Below are positions 45,889 to 56,076 of a stretch of 64,000 bases of DNA, in pieces. This stretch comes from Enterococcus crotali (GTDB lineage: Bacteria; Bacillota; Bacilli; Lactobacillales; Enterococcaceae), in assembly GCF_000633635.1 (NCBI RefSeq), contig NZ_AYPQ01000006.1, forward strand, positions 248,044 through 312,043, in the 5' to 3' direction. The translations under genes and the position numbers were made by a program. Below the pieces are notes generated by a model that had not been told where the DNA came from, did not search any database, and was given only the letters and a program-made list of their open reading frames with translations. Each line of letters begins with the position of its first letter. The stretch's first letter is position 1.

Positions 45889-46608
45889 TTATTCACCTAA
45901 ATCAACGTTATGATAAACCTTTTGAACGTCATCAAGATCTTCTAAAACATCAATCATCTGTTCAAATTTTTCCAAATCTTCTCCAGTTAATTCTACATCA
46001 TTTTGTGCAATCATTTCTAATTCCGCTACTGAAAATTCTTCAATTCCTTTTGCTTTTAGCGCTTCTTGCACTGCATGTAAATCTTCTGGTTCTGTGTAGA
46101 CAATAATTTGGCCTTCTTCTTCTGTAACATCACGTACATCGATGTCTTTTTCCATCAAATATTCGAGAATTTCATCAGCATCATCGCCTGCAAATCCAAT
46201 CACACCTGTATGATCGAACATATACGCTACAGCGCCACTGACACCCATATTTCCACCATTTTTACCAAAAGCAGCACGGACATCTGACGCTGTACGATTT
46301 ACGTTATTTGTCAAAGCATCAACAATGACCATTGAGCCATTTGGTCCGAATCCTTCATAACGTAATTCAGAGTATTGTTCATCGCCTGAACCCTTAGCTT
46401 TTTCGATTGCTCGGTCAATGATATGTTTTGGTACATTATATGTTTTTGCGCGCTCGATAACAAACCGTAATTTCTGATTTGCTTGAGGGTCAGGATCACC
46501 CGATTTCGCTGCTACGTAAATTTCAATTCCGAACTTTGCATAAACTCGGCTGTTATTTGCGTCTTTGGCAGCTTTTTTCTCTTTAATATTTGCCCACTTA
46601 CGACCCAT
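45889..46608 (-). CDS. yebC: YebC/PmpR family protein
   Basis: A 239-residue member of the YebC/TACO1 family with the conserved start [20 protein letters not shown] and the [22 protein letters not shown] block; the family has been described as transcriptional regulators and more recently as translation factors that relieve ribosomes stalled at proline runs. The N-terminus has the form found in the Firmicutes YebC2 branch. Normal length; monocistronic with its own terminator. Confidence 0.93.
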   Translation of the reverse strand: MGRKWANIKEKKAAKDANNSRVYAKFGIEIYVAAKSGDPDPQANQKLRFVIERAKTYNVPKHIIDRAIEKAKGSGDEQYSELRYEGFGPNGSMVIVDALTNNVNRTASDVRAAFGKNGGNMGVSGAVAYMFDHTGVIGFAGDDADEILEYLMEKDIDVRDVTEEEGQIIVYTEPEDLHAVQEALKAKGIEEFSVAELEMIAQNDVELTGEDLEKFEQMIDVLEDLDDVQKVYHNVDLGE

Positions 46609-46703
46609 ATTCTCACTTCGCTTTCATTCATTATTATTTTTTTGTTTCTAACACCTTATCCATTATACTTGGCAAACCCACTTTTGTTAAGTGTTTTTTG
46701 CTT

Positions 46704-47873
46704 TTACGAGCTACGAATTGGAAAACGACCAAAACTTTGTTCTAAAATACTAGGATGACCTAACTGATAGAGTTGGTTACTGCGGATATCTAAAGCCAAC
46801 TGAGCATTTAGATTTTTGGATACTTTTGTAATCAGAGGCAACTCTAGATTCTTTTTTTCAGCTCGTAAAAAGCCTTGTCCTTGTTCTGTAAAACCCAATA
46901 CTTGTAAATGAGTGTCCTTCCAAGAATTTATTATTTCTTCTTGTTTGACATTATTTAAAATGTACGTTGCTAATCTTTGCAGCCGTGTCCAAGTATAACG
47001 TTTTGTTTTTGCTTGCTCTATAAACTTTTGAAAAGAATCTGAAGCTCTGGCTGCTTCTTGTAACCGATATTCGATTCCTTCTTTCATTTGGTAAATCCCT
47101 TGTAATTCTGTAATCGAACTGCTGATTAATTTATATTTTAATAACGGCCAATAGTCTTCCCATGAAACAGTCGGCGAGGTCGTCAAATCCGTTGCTACTT
47201 TTTCTGGCAATACTTGCTTGATTTGAGCTAATTCATCAGAGAAAACAGCTTTTCTAATTGCAGTAGCACTGGCAAAATCTTGATATATGTTAGTATCGTG
47301 AAATCCAGCTTGCTCTCGCTTTAAAGGATATAACTTCATCGGCTCTTCATAATTCGCATTCTCTTTCGCATAGCTTAATCCCAATATATGATTAGGCGAA
47401 GAAAAATCTAACCCACTACTTGGATAAAGTGCGCGAAAAACTTCTGTCATTTGCTGTGGATAACTCATACCGTTATTTTTGATTGTTTGATACTGTTGAT
47501 TGATTTCAGTCTGATGTTTTTTCACGAAATCTCCAAATAGTTCATAATCCATCCCTGATTGATTATCCGTACCGAAACATAAAGCTTCACAATGCAAAGC
47601 ATGTAGCAATTTAACACCACCTGCAGCAAAATAATCAGCAGATTGTACAGCATAAGCAAAAGGTAACTCGATCACTAAATCGACCCCATGAGCCAATGCT
47701 TCACTTGCTCGTGTCCACTTGTCGATAATAGCAGGTTCTCCTCTTTGTAAGAAATTCCCGCTCATTACAGCAATCACAACCTCTGCTCCACTCATTTCTC
47801 GCGCCATTTTTGCATGGTACTGGTGTCCGTTATGAAATGGATTATATTCAACAATAATGCCGCAGCTCTTCAT
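46704..47873 (-). CDS. tmcAL: tRNA(Met) cytidine acetate ligase
   Basis: A 389-residue nucleotidyltransferase-like enzyme that forms acetyl-AMP and makes N4-acetylcytidine at the wobble position of elongator tRNA-Met. It begins [20 protein letters not shown], whose HNGH is the HxGH nucleotide motif, followed by [17 protein letters not shown]. The ATG at 47873 is six bases after AGGAG. It follows the ribosome-maturation operon but is separated from it by a terminator at 47947. Confidence 0.92.
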   Translation of the reverse strand: MKSCGIIVEYNPFHNGHQYHAKMAREMSGAEVVIAVMSGNFLQRGEPAIIDKWTRASEALAHGVDLVIELPFAYAVQSADYFAAGGVKLLHALHCEALCFGTDNQSGMDYELFGDFVKKHQTEINQQYQTIKNNGMSYPQQMTEVFRALYPSSGLDFSSPNHILGLSYAKENANYEEPMKLYPLKREQAGFHDTNIYQDFASATAIRKAVFSDELAQIKQVLPEKVATDLTTSPTVSWEDYWPLLKYKLISSSITELQGIYQMKEGIEYRLQEAARASDSFQKFIEQAKTKRYTWTRLQRLATYILNNVKQEEIINSWKDTHLQVLGFTEQGQGFLRAEKKNLELPLITKVSKNLNAQLALDIRSNQLYQLGHPSILEQSFGRFPIRSS

Positions 47874-47946
47874 CTTTATCTCCTTCATCTAGAACATTTC
47901 TTTTGGGTTCCATCATACCACGTTTAATTTGGTACTGGAACAAAAT

Positions 47947-47980
47947 AAAAATGAGCGGCCAATTTTGCGCCACTCATTTC
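47947..47980 (-). terminator. Intrinsic terminator after the yqeG-to-methyltransferase operon
   Basis: On the minus strand, AAATGAG-GGC pairs with GCC-CTCATTT and is followed by a T-rich tract. Confidence 0.8.
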
Positions 47981-47985
47981 CTTGA

Positions 47986-48723
47986 TTATTTTTTACAAAC
48001 AAAAAACCAGCGTTTGCTTTCTTCTGTTGGTGCTTCATCTGTAAAATCAGCATAGGCTGTAACGTCCATAAAACCAGCGCTTTCCAGCATCATCAAATAG
48101 TTTTCCATTGTATAGGTACGTTCTTGATGCAGTTCATCCTGTCGAATAAATGCTTCATCATTTCCATGTTCCTTCACAAAAAAAGTTAGAAAATGTTCAA
48201 TACTGTGTTCTTTTTCTCCAGGATAGCTATCCCACAAAAAGGCAAATTCTTCTGTTTGGTAATGATAACTATACTCTGGAAATACCTTGTCTACTTGATA
48301 AATAGAGTGAACATCAAAGATAAAGACACCTTCCTCTTCCAAAGCCAGATAAACATCATCAAACACTTGTTGGACCTCTTGACGATTTGCCATATAACAA
48401 AGTGAATCAGAAAAGCAAGTAATGGCGTGATATTGACCCATTTCAGATAAGTCCATCATATTCCCTTGAACAAACTGAACATGAACCTCTTCTTCCGCGG
48501 CTCGTTTGCTAGCCATCATCAACATTTCTTCGGATAAATCCAAAGCCGTTACTGTAAAACCAGCTTTAGCAAAATTCACAGCTAAAGCACCTGTTCCACA
48601 AGCCATTTCTAAGACATCTTTTTTGCCTTCAGGTAAGTGACGTTTAGAAAATGCCAACCACTGATCGTACAGGCTATCATCCATTACTTCGTCATATACA
48701 AAAGCAAATGTTTCATAAGCCAT
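47986..48723 (-). CDS. Class I SAM-dependent methyltransferase of the rsfS operon
   Basis: A 245-residue methyltransferase: motif I VLEMACGTGALAVNFA (about residue 40), acidic loop ALDLSEEML, and FDVHSIYQVD further on. This gene follows rsfS in many Firmicutes (YqeM family), which suggests a role in translation or tRNA/rRNA methylation, but the target is not established. It starts one base past the rsfS stop codon, so translation is probably coupled; no strong ribosome binding site is seen. Confidence 0.9.
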   Translation of the reverse strand: MAYETFAFVYDEVMDDSLYDQWLAFSKRHLPEGKKDVLEMACGTGALAVNFAKAGFTVTALDLSEEMLMMASKRAAEEEVHVQFVQGNMMDLSEMGQYHAITCFSDSLCYMANRQEVQQVFDDVYLALEEEGVFIFDVHSIYQVDKVFPEYSYHYQTEEFAFLWDSYPGEKEHSIEHFLTFFVKEHGNDEAFIRQDELHQERTYTMENYLMMLESAGFMDVTAYADFTDEAPTEESKRWFFVCKK

Positions 48724-48724
48724 A

Positions 48725-49078
48725 CTATTCGACCCAAGCGTGAAGATCGACCATTGGCGCATCTGACCAAAGCTTCTCTAAGTTGTAAAAGCCACGTTCT
48801 GCTGATTGGAAGACATGAACAATAAGATCGCCTAAATCGATCAATACCCATTTACCGCCATCTTTTCCTTCAATTCGTTTCACTTCTACATCTGCTTCTT
48901 CTTCTTTTTCGATAATTTCTTCCACAATGGCATTGATTTGACGTTCACTTGTTGCTTGACAAATCATAAAGTAATCTGCTAAAAGTGAGATTTCATGCAC
49001 ATCTAAAGCGACAATTTCCTCTGCTCTTTTTGAATCAGCTGCTTTTACAGCGATTTCTAAAATCTGTTGACTATCTAT
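48725..49078 (-). CDS. rsfS: Ribosomal silencing factor RsfS with a non-AUG (AUA or AUC) start
   Basis: RsfS binds uL14 of the 50S subunit and blocks joining with 30S when nutrients are low. The visible family core includes SKRAEEIVALDVHEISLLADYF, SERQINAIVEEI and GKWVLIDLGDLIVHVF. There is no ATG, GTG or TTG at the expected N-terminus: the only in-frame conventional start (GTG at 49000) removes about 26 conserved residues. The frame extends without stops to ATA (49076-49078) or ATC (49079-49081), and GGGAGG lies 8 or 5 bases upstream, giving 117-118 residues, the family's length. Such codons are normally rejected by IF3. A sequencing error (ATC for ATG) is the alternative. Confidence 0.8.
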   Translation of the reverse strand: MDSQQILEIAVKAADSKRAEEIVALDVHEISLLADYFMICQATSERQINAIVEEIIEKEEEADVEVKRIEGKDGGKWVLIDLGDLIVHVFQSAERGFYNLEKLWSDAPMVDLHAWVE

Positions 49079-49138
49079 GATGGTTTCCTCCCATTATTTA
49101 ATAAAAATTTTTTGTTTTTCTGTCTGTGCCAAACGAGC

Positions 49139-49732
49139 TTAATCAGTTTTTCCTACTACCCAATAATTATATGTCTCAATTGTTTTGGGATAGATTTTTT
49201 GTTCTTGTTCAATAAGGTGCAGCAATGTATGTTTTGTTTCATAGGCGACGGCTCCGTCTAAATCTACTAAAGCAATTTCACGGGCCTCTTTTACTCCTGG
49301 AAAGTTACGTCCTGGTTCAATATAGTCTGCAACATAAATAATTTTATCCAGCAAACTCATCTTAGCAGCACCTGTGGTATGGAGTCGAATTGCCTCTAAA
49401 ATCTCTTCATCATCGATTCCTAGTTCTCTTTGAACCATGCTGGCCCCAACAAGTCCGTGCCAAATCGCATTGCCATAATTTAGTAGATCCTGATCATACC
49501 CATCACGCTGGATGATCATTTTAAATTCTTCATCTGGACGTTCTTTGGCATAATCGTGGGTCAATGCTGCAATACTCGCCTTTTCCTCAGAAGCTCCATA
49601 TTTAGCTGCTAAGGCTACAGCCATTTCTTCCACACCTAAAACATGTTGAAAACGGCGTTCACTCATATGCATTTGAACTTCTTGCATCAATGCTTCGCGT
49701 TTAAGCGTTGTATATTTTCCGCTAAAATCCAT
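49139..49732 (-). CDS. yqeK: YqeK family HD-domain diadenosine tetraphosphatase
   Basis: A 197-residue HD hydrolase that splits Ap4A symmetrically to ADP. Metal ligands appear as H in RFQHVLGVEEMA, HD in ALTHDYAKERP, and later histidines in NAIWHGLVGA and IRLHTTG. It overlaps the end of nadD by 11 bases, so it is translated from the same message; the nadD-yqeK order is conserved in Firmicutes. Confidence 0.92.
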   Translation of the reverse strand: MDFSGKYTTLKREALMQEVQMHMSERRFQHVLGVEEMAVALAAKYGASEEKASIAALTHDYAKERPDEEFKMIIQRDGYDQDLLNYGNAIWHGLVGASMVQRELGIDDEEILEAIRLHTTGAAKMSLLDKIIYVADYIEPGRNFPGVKEAREIALVDLDGAVAYETKHTLLHLIEQEQKIYPKTIETYNYWVVGKTD

Positions 49733-50366
49733 CTACATACAGCCCCTTCTCTTCTATATAGTGTATCACACTATCCGGTAGTAAGTAGCGTGTAGAACAA
49801 CCATTTTTAATTTTTTCTCTGATCAGAGTTGAACTAATATCCATTTGAGGAACATCTACCCACATGATTGGATACGGCGTAATCGTACCATAATGCGGGC
49901 GACGGATACCGACAAAATTGATCAACGTCAACAACTCATCGATTTTATACCACTTTGGTAAGTATTCTACCATGTCTCCGCCAATGATAAAATAATAATC
50001 TGTGTCAGGATTATTTTGTGTTAAAGCTTTCATCGTGTCATAGGTGTAACTTTTTCCTTTTCGGAACAACTCGATAGGCTCAACCGCTAAATTACGATTG
50101 TCCGAAACGGCAAGTTCCAACATGGCTAATCGATGTTTACTATCGATCGTCTTTTTTTCATCTACATGAGGCGGTAAATAAGTAGGCATCAAATAGACTT
50201 TGTCCAACCCAAGTTGCTGTTGCACTTGGTCAGCCATTACTAAATGTGCCAAATGAACCGGATTAAAATTCCCGCCTAAAATTCCTACCTGTTTACGCTT
50301 TTGAAAAAGCTCTGCTTCTTCTACAAGTACTTCTGCTTTTAATGCTGCATTCGTATTTGTCCCCAT
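49722..50366 (-). CDS. nadD: Nicotinate-nucleotide adenylyltransferase
   Basis: A 214-residue adenylyltransferase that makes deamido-NAD from nicotinate mononucleotide and ATP. The nucleotide motif GGNFNPVHLAHL (HxGH type) lies near residue 35 and the ISSTLIRE motif near the C-terminus. The N-terminus is about 28 residues longer than in minimal NadD proteins. The ATG at 50366 is eight bases after GGAGG. Part of the yqeG-yqeH-yhbY-nadD-yqeK-rsfS operon. Confidence 0.93.
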   Translation of the reverse strand: MGTNTNAALKAEVLVEEAELFQKRKQVGILGGNFNPVHLAHLVMADQVQQQLGLDKVYLMPTYLPPHVDEKKTIDSKHRLAMLELAVSDNRNLAVEPIELFRKGKSYTYDTMKALTQNNPDTDYYFIIGGDMVEYLPKWYKIDELLTLINFVGIRRPHYGTITPYPIMWVDVPQMDISSTLIREKIKNGCSTRYLLPDSVIHYIEEKGLYVDGF

Positions 50367-50384
50367 TTTTCTTACCTCCAAGTT

Positions 50385-50696
50385 TTAAATTGCTTTAACT
50401 TCTTTAGAGATCTTTTGATATTTTTCGTTGGATGATGGTTTGAATAACACTAAAACACGACCGATGATCTGAACGATATCACAATGAATATCTGCTTTCA
50501 AGGCAGCTGCGACATCTTCAGCGATCTCATCAGTATTTTGTAGTAGAGTAACTTTGATCAATTCACGCTTTTCTAAGGCTTCATTGATTTGTACCACCAT
50601 CGCAGAATTCAAACCACCTTTGCCAATTTGAAAAATCGGTTGCAAATGGTGCGCTTGACTACGTAAAAAACGCTTTTGTTTTCCTCTTAAATCCAC
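50385..50696 (-). CDS. yhbY: YhbY family RNA-binding protein
   Basis: A 103-residue CRM-domain protein that binds pre-50S particles. Signature: LRGKQKRFLRSQAHHLQPIF at the N-terminus, GKGGLN (the GxxG loop), and IGRVLVLFKPS at the end. It lies between yqeH and nadD in the conserved operon, 31 bases after yqeH. Confidence 0.94.
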   Translation of the reverse strand: MDLRGKQKRFLRSQAHHLQPIFQIGKGGLNSAMVVQINEALEKRELIKVTLLQNTDEIAEDVAAALKADIHCDIVQIIGRVLVLFKPSSNEKYQKISKEVKAI

Positions 50697-50727
50697 TAAT
50701 TTTCCTTCTCTCTGTTATCACTTATAA

Positions 50728-51843
50728 TTAAATCAACGCTTTTCTTCTTAAAACATCCACGCCTTTAGGTGCCCAGCCAGCAACTACACATGGGTCCGTT
50801 ACTGTGATCCAGCCAAGTCCAGCAAATACGATATCTGTTTTTTCTTTGATCGAAAATTCAAAACGAACCAACTCTGGAAATTCTCCTACTTCATCAGGGC
50901 GTGGTGGTTGTAATAATCCACCAACATGTTTTTCATAAAAGGCATCTGCTGTCGCTGATTTAGTTCGGTGAATCGATAAATCGTTTGATACATAGGCAAT
51001 AAACGAACTACGCTCTCCTTGAACAAAATCAAAACGAGCTAAGCCGCCTAAAAATAGCGTTTGTTCAGCATTCAACTGATATACTTTTGGTTTGATTTCT
51101 TTTTGTGGCGCAATGATTTTCAAATCTTTTTTACCTAGGTAATGTGCCATTTGGTGACGATGAATGATTCCTGGTGTGTCGATCAGAAAATGTCCGTCAT
51201 CCAAAGGAATTTCGATTTTATCTAATGTTGTTCCTGGAAATTGTGACGTTGTGATAACATCTTGAACACCAGCAGTCTGCTTAATGATTTGATTGATCAA
51301 CGTTGATTTCCCAACATTTGTCACACCAACCACATAAACATCCTTACCGTCACGATATTTTTCGATCGTATCAAGTAAGTTTTCCATTTCCTGAGGCTTT
51401 TTAGCACTTGTCAGCAAAACGTCAACCGGACGCAACCCTTCTTCATGGGCACGTTCTCTCATCCATTGGATCATTTTGGGTTTTTTCAGTGATTTTGGTA
51501 AAATATCGACTTTATTTCCTACCATCAAAACAGGATTGTCTCCGATAAAACGATGTAATCCTGGAATCAATGAACCGTTAAAATCAAAAATATCGACAAC
51601 GTTCACGATCAAAGCGTCTTCTTTACCCAGTTCATTTAATAAACGTAAAAAATCATCATCTGTCAAATGAACATCTTGAATGTCGTTGTAATGTCTTAAA
51701 CGAAAACAGCGTTGGCAATAAACTTCCCCTGTCTCCATGCCCTTCTCAAAAGCAGCCTTTGGCGTATAGCCTAGTTCATCTGGCTGATTTGTTTGAATGA
51801 TTGCACCACAACCGATGCAATGAATTGCTTCTTGCTCGCTCAT
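50728..51843 (-). CDS. yqeH: Ribosome biogenesis GTPase YqeH
   Basis: A 371-residue circularly permuted GTPase required for 30S assembly. An N-terminal zinc finger (CIGCGAII...CQRC, residues 9-45) is followed by the permuted G motifs: NKVD (G4) before GVTNVGKSTLIN (G1), then TTLD (G2) and DTPG (G3), and a C-terminal treble-clef-like domain. The ATG at 51843 has AAGGCGG six bases upstream and overlaps the end of yqeG by four bases. Confidence 0.95.
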   Translation of the reverse strand: MSEQEAIHCIGCGAIIQTNQPDELGYTPKAAFEKGMETGEVYCQRCFRLRHYNDIQDVHLTDDDFLRLLNELGKEDALIVNVVDIFDFNGSLIPGLHRFIGDNPVLMVGNKVDILPKSLKKPKMIQWMRERAHEEGLRPVDVLLTSAKKPQEMENLLDTIEKYRDGKDVYVVGVTNVGKSTLINQIIKQTAGVQDVITTSQFPGTTLDKIEIPLDDGHFLIDTPGIIHRHQMAHYLGKKDLKIIAPQKEIKPKVYQLNAEQTLFLGGLARFDFVQGERSSFIAYVSNDLSIHRTKSATADAFYEKHVGGLLQPPRPDEVGEFPELVRFEFSIKEKTDIVFAGLGWITVTDPCVVAGWAPKGVDVLRRKALI

Positions 51844-52366
51844 TCTAGTCCGCCTTTCCATATCATATCTGGATGTTTCTTCGCTAAATGTTTCATGATT
51901 TTTCGTTCAAAAAATCGATTGATCCTTGTATTCCATCCATCTGTGTCAACAATCGGACGAACTAAAATATTTCTGATTCCTGCAGCATTAGCCCCTCGAA
52001 TATCAGTCATGATTTGATCTCCTACCATCACTAATTCTTCTGGTTTCATGTTTAGTTTTCTTTCAGCTTCTCTAAATCCTCTAGTTGACGGTTTAAGTGC
52101 TCTAGACACATACTCTAAATCAAATTTCTCGACTGCCGCTTAATACGGCTCGATTTATTATTAGAAACAACCACTACAGGAATTCCAGCATTTTTCATTT
52201 CTAAAATCCAATTCAATAATTCTTCAGTTCCGTCTGGATTATCCCAAGCAATCAATGTATTATCTAAATCTGTTAACACAGCTTTGATCCCTAATTTTTT
52301 TAATTGGTTCGGTGTGACTTTATAAATCGCATCTACCATCCAAGTTGGTTTAAATTTTGAAAACAT
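51840..52366 (-). pseudogene. yqeG: YqeG family HAD-type phosphatase, split by one missing base
   Basis: Joining two frames gives a normal 175-residue YqeG: MFSKFKPTWMVDAIYKVTP, the HAD motif I LTDLDNTLIAWD, motif II VVVSNN, then after the break RALKPSTRGF and motif III/IV MVGDQIMTDI. The break is at 52136-52137 (CC on the plus strand where CCC would restore KRAVEKFDLEYVSRALK). The ATG at 52366 has GAGGAG five bases upstream. It heads the operon with yqeH. As all catalytic motifs are intact and the gene family is well conserved, an assembly error is more likely than loss of function; if so this is a working CDS. Confidence 0.85.
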
Positions 52367-52593
52367 AGTAACTCCTCTCATCTCCACGATGAACTTTTTC
52401 ATAGTGAAAGGAGTACTAAGCTAGCACTCCTCCAATTTGTATTATACTGCATTTTACTGAAAAATTCTATAAATGCTCATCATAAGTTTTCATAAGATTT
52501 GATGACAATGTTGTGACAAAGAAATCATTGTTTTGTTCCTTTGCTATTTTCTATGATAAACTTTCTTCAAACTAAAGGAAAAGAGGAAATCGA

Positions 52594-52992
52594 ATGTCCG
52601 TTACAATAAAAAAAGCATCTATCAATCTTTTTGTCCCTGATACGGAAAAAGCAATGAAATTTTACGAAAAAATATTCGAGGCGAAAAAAATAGAACTATC
52701 GATTACAGAGAACATGGCATCTGGTCGTTTTAGTATCGGTGAAAGTCTTTTTGCTTTAGCTGACGAACAACCTGAAAATGGTGGGAAATCACCATTGACC
52801 TTGAAAGGGACACCACTTTGTATCCAATTGATTTGTGATAATGTAGAAGAACTGCTTGAAAGAACGTTGGCCGCAGGCTGCACTTTAGCGATGCCGATCA
52901 CCGTTGTACCGAACAAATTTAAAGTGGCTAATATTAAAGATCCATTTGGTTTTGTTTGGTCGATTTCAGAGGTTTATACGAATGAATGGTAA
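52594..52992 (+). CDS. VOC family (glyoxalase/bleomycin-resistance-like) protein
   Basis: A 132-residue protein with two beta-alpha-beta-beta-beta modules of the vicinal oxygen chelate fold (VPDTEKAMKFYEKIF near residue 14; VANIKDPFGFVWSISE at the end). The PhnB/YdcE type often lacks known substrates. Ribosome binding site GAGG; possible promoter TTGTTT, 18 bases, TATGAT near 52530-52560. Confidence 0.88.
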   Translation: MSVTIKKASINLFVPDTEKAMKFYEKIFEAKKIELSITENMASGRFSIGESLFALADEQPENGGKSPLTLKGTPLCIQLICDNVEELLERTLAAGCTLAMPITVVPNKFKVANIKDPFGFVWSISEVYTNEW

Positions 52993-53031
52993 AAAATGGA
53001 ACAAGCACATTTGGGCTCATTCCATTTTTTA
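52993..53031. terminator. Bidirectional terminator between the VOC gene and accA
   Basis: AAAATGGAA pairs with TTCCATTTTT, with A/T runs on both sides. It ends the VOC transcript (+) and the fatty-acid operon (-). Confidence 0.8.
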
Positions 53032-53816
53032 TCAATATTTACGGAAACGCTGATAGCGATTTTCCAATAGTCTATCTGTTTCAAGCTGTGATAACTCTGA
53101 AAACTTACTAATAAGTGCCTTTTGGATCATTCGATTGATCTTAGGTTGCTCCAAGGATTCACCATTCATTTCTTCTGGAATCACTCGATCAATGATTGTT
53201 AATTCTTTTAATTCAGTAGCAGTAATTTTCATTAATTCTGCTGCTTCTTTCGCACGGCTACCATCTTTCCAAAGAATCGAGGCAAATCCTTCAGGGGACA
53301 ATACCGCATAGATGGTATGTTCCAACATCCAGACTTCATCAGCCACAGCTAATGCCAAGCTCCCCCACTGCCACCTTCACCAATGATGATCGCAATGATC
53401 GGCACACTTAAATCAGCCATTTCTATCAAATTTTTAGCGATTGCTTCCCCTTCACCACGTTCTTCTGCCTCAATACCACAATATGCTCCTGCGGTATTGA
53501 TAAACGTAACGACTGGACGTCCAAATTTTTCTGCTTGCTTCATTAAACGCAAGGCTTTACGATATCCTTCTGGATGTGGTGCACCAAAATTTCGTTCAAT
53601 ATTTTCAGGTAAGTTGCGCCCTTTTTGGATACCAACGACTGTCACTGGTTTATCTTCTAACGTTGCGATACCACCGACAACAGCTAAATCATCGCCAAAG
53701 TAGCGATCTCCATGAAATTCCATAAAATTATCAAAAATTGCTGCAATATACTCTAAAGTAGTATAACGATCCTGTGCCCGAGCTAAGGTGACAATATCAT
53801 TGGCAGTTTTTTCCAT
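53032..53816 (-). pseudogene. accA: Acetyl-CoA carboxylase carboxyltransferase subunit alpha, split by one missing base
   Basis: With one base restored the protein is 261 residues and complete: [20 protein letters not shown] at the start, [19 protein letters not shown], the biotin/CoA-site [18 protein letters not shown] and a charged C-terminus. The break lies at 53357-53358, where the minus strand reads GGAGCTTGGCA and GGAGCTTTGGCA would restore frame. AccA with AccD moves CO2 from biotin to acetyl-CoA, the first step of fatty-acid synthesis. The ATG at 53816 follows the accD stop codon by two bases. A true break would leave only environmental fatty acids, so an error is likely. Confidence 0.88.
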
Positions 53817-53818
53817 CG

Positions 53819-54684
53819 TTATTTCCACCCTTTCATCGTATGAATCTTGATTAATTTACTAAGTTCTTCTTGCAGCTGATTTCTAGGGACGATTCTGTCA
53901 ACAAAACCGTGATCTAATAAAAACTCGGCTTTTTGGAAATCATCTGGCAATTCTTGACGGATCGTTTGTTCGATCACTCGACGTCCAGCAAATCCGATCA
54001 AACTTTGAGGCTCGGCTATTATAACGTCGCCATCCATCGCAAAACTAGCAGTAACGCCGCCAGTTGTTGGATCCGTCAATACAGTAATGTAAAGTAGTCC
54101 TGCATTGCTATGACGTTTAAGTGCACCAGAGATTTTTGCCATCTGCATCAGAGAGAAAATCCCTTCTTGCATCCGTGCTCCTCCTGAAGCAGTAAAGATG
54201 ATCACTGGCAAGCGTTGTTCTGTTGCACGTTCAAATAAACGAGTGATTTTCTCTCCGACAACGGTTCCCATACTCCCCATAATAAAATTAGCATCCATTA
54301 CTCCAATACCAATTTCTTGACCATCAATTTTAGCTTTCCCTGTCAAAACGGCTTCATGCAGCTCTGTTTTTTCCTGCATGAGGGCAATTTTATCTAAATA
54401 ATCAGGAAAATCTAATGGATCTTTTGTGACTAAATCTGTGTCCCATTCTTCAAAACTCTTCTCATCTACCGTCAATGCAAGTCGTTCCCAAGCACCGATT
54501 CTAAAGCTATAACCGCAATAAGGGCAGACCTTTTCTGCCCCCATATCTTTTGTATATAACGTACGTTTACAACAAGGACATTTCGCCCACATGTTATCTG
54601 GAACTGCCGGTTTTTTACAGAAGATTGGTCGCCTGTGCGATTCGGATTGATTCGAATGTAGTTTTTCTTTTTAAATAAAGCCAT
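53819..54684 (-). pseudogene. accD: Acetyl-CoA carboxylase carboxyltransferase subunit beta, split by one missing base
   Basis: Joined frames give 288 residues: [20 protein letters not shown], then the C4 zinc ribbon CPCC...CPYC, and the crotonase-fold core with [18 protein letters not shown] and [12 protein letters not shown]. The break is in an A run (T6 at 54611-54616 on the plus strand; seven would restore [17 protein letters not shown]). A start at the internal ATG at 54592 would keep the zinc ribbon, so a slightly short protein might still be made. Gap of 14 bases after accC. Confidence 0.88.
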
Positions 54685-54698
54685 ACACCTGCTCCTTT

Positions 54699-56069
54699 TT
54701 AATTATCGCTTTCTGGTGCCCAATTCGGTAAAAATGTTTCCTGTAAAAAACTAGTATCATATTCACCAGCTAATACATTTTCATGGGTAATCAAATCTAG
54801 CTGAAATTCTGCATTCGTGATGATTCCTTCTGTTACGATCTCATATAAAGCTCGTTGCATCTTCATCAATGCATCCATCCGATCATTCCCATGAACAATC
54901 ACTTTAGCGATCATTGAATCATAGAAAGGCGGAATCGTATAGCCTGAATACATCGCACTATCCACTCTTAAGCCCATTCCTCCACTTGGAAGCAACAAGT
55001 TTTTGATTTTCCCAGGAGAAGGAGCAAAATTAAATGCAGGATTTTCAGCATTGATCCGGCACTCAATAGCATGGCCTGTGATCGTAATATCTTCTTGTTT
55101 GTACGGTAATTCTTCACCAGAAGCCACTTTCAATTGCGCTTTAACCAAATCGATCCCCGTAACCATTTCTGTAACAGGATGCTCAACTTGGATTCGAGTA
55201 TTCATTTCCATAAAATAAAATTCACCCGATTTATCCATCAAAAATTCGATCGTTCCGGCATTTTCATAATGAACAGCTTCAGCTGCACGTACGGCCGTTT
55301 CACCAATTAATTGACGTTTCTCAGGAGAAATTGCGATTGACGGCGATTCCTCAAGAACTTTTTGATTATTTCTTTGTAAAGAACAATCACGTTCACCTAA
55401 ATGAATCACGTGTCCATACTGATCACCTAAAATTTGCACTTCGATATGACGAGCTGGATAAATAATTTTTTCTAAGTACATATCATCATTGCCAAAAGCT
55501 GCTTTTGCTTCTTGTTGAGCTGAGGTAAAATGCTGAGGGAGTTCTTCTTTGCTCATTACTTTACGAATCCCTTTACCGCCACCACCAGCGGCTGCTTTCA
55601 ACATAACTGGATAACCAATATCATCCGCAATCTTTAAAGCTTCTTCAACCGAATTGATCACACCCGTACTTCCAGGAATAACAGGAACATTGGCTTTTTG
55701 CATCAATTCACGGGCATTGATTTTATTTCCCATCGCATCAATGGTTGCCGCTTTTGGACCAATAAATGTAATATTGCATTCCTCACACATTGCCGCAAAT
55801 TGACTGTTTTCTGATAAGAAACCGAAACCAGGATGAATAGCTTCTGCATTGGTCACGATCGCTGCACTCAATACGCTTTGTACATTTAAATATGAATCGG
55901 CCGCTTTCGCCGGCCCAATACAAATCGCCTCATCTGCAAGCTGTGTGTGTAACGCTTCTTTATCTGCTTCAGAATACACCGCAACGGTCTGCACACCTAA
56001 TTCACGACATGCTCGAATGATCCGAACTGCGATCTCTCCTCTATTTGCAATTAAAACTTTTGAAAACAT
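54699..56069 (-). CDS. accC: Acetyl-CoA carboxylase biotin carboxylase subunit
   Basis: A 456-residue ATP-grasp enzyme that carboxylates the biotin on AccB. N-terminal KVLIANRGEIAVRIIRA, the glycine-rich ATP loop AAAGGGGKGIR, EMNTRIQVEHPVTE with catalytic residues, and a C-terminal lid domain are all present. The length is normal. It follows fabZ by 7 bases. Confidence 0.96.
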   Translation of the reverse strand: MFSKVLIANRGEIAVRIIRACRELGVQTVAVYSEADKEALHTQLADEAICIGPAKAADSYLNVQSVLSAAIVTNAEAIHPGFGFLSENSQFAAMCEECNITFIGPKAATIDAMGNKINARELMQKANVPVIPGSTGVINSVEEALKIADDIGYPVMLKAAAGGGGKGIRKVMSKEELPQHFTSAQQEAKAAFGNDDMYLEKIIYPARHIEVQILGDQYGHVIHLGERDCSLQRNNQKVLEESPSIAISPEKRQLIGETAVRAAEAVHYENAGTIEFLMDKSGEFYFMEMNTRIQVEHPVTEMVTGIDLVKAQLKVASGEELPYKQEDITITGHAIECRINAENPAFNFAPSPGKIKNLLLPSGGMGLRVDSAMYSGYTIPPFYDSMIAKVIVHGNDRMDALMKMQRALYEIVTEGIITNAEFQLDLITHENVLAGEYDTSFLQETFLPNWAPESDN

Positions 56070-56076
56070 AGCTCAC

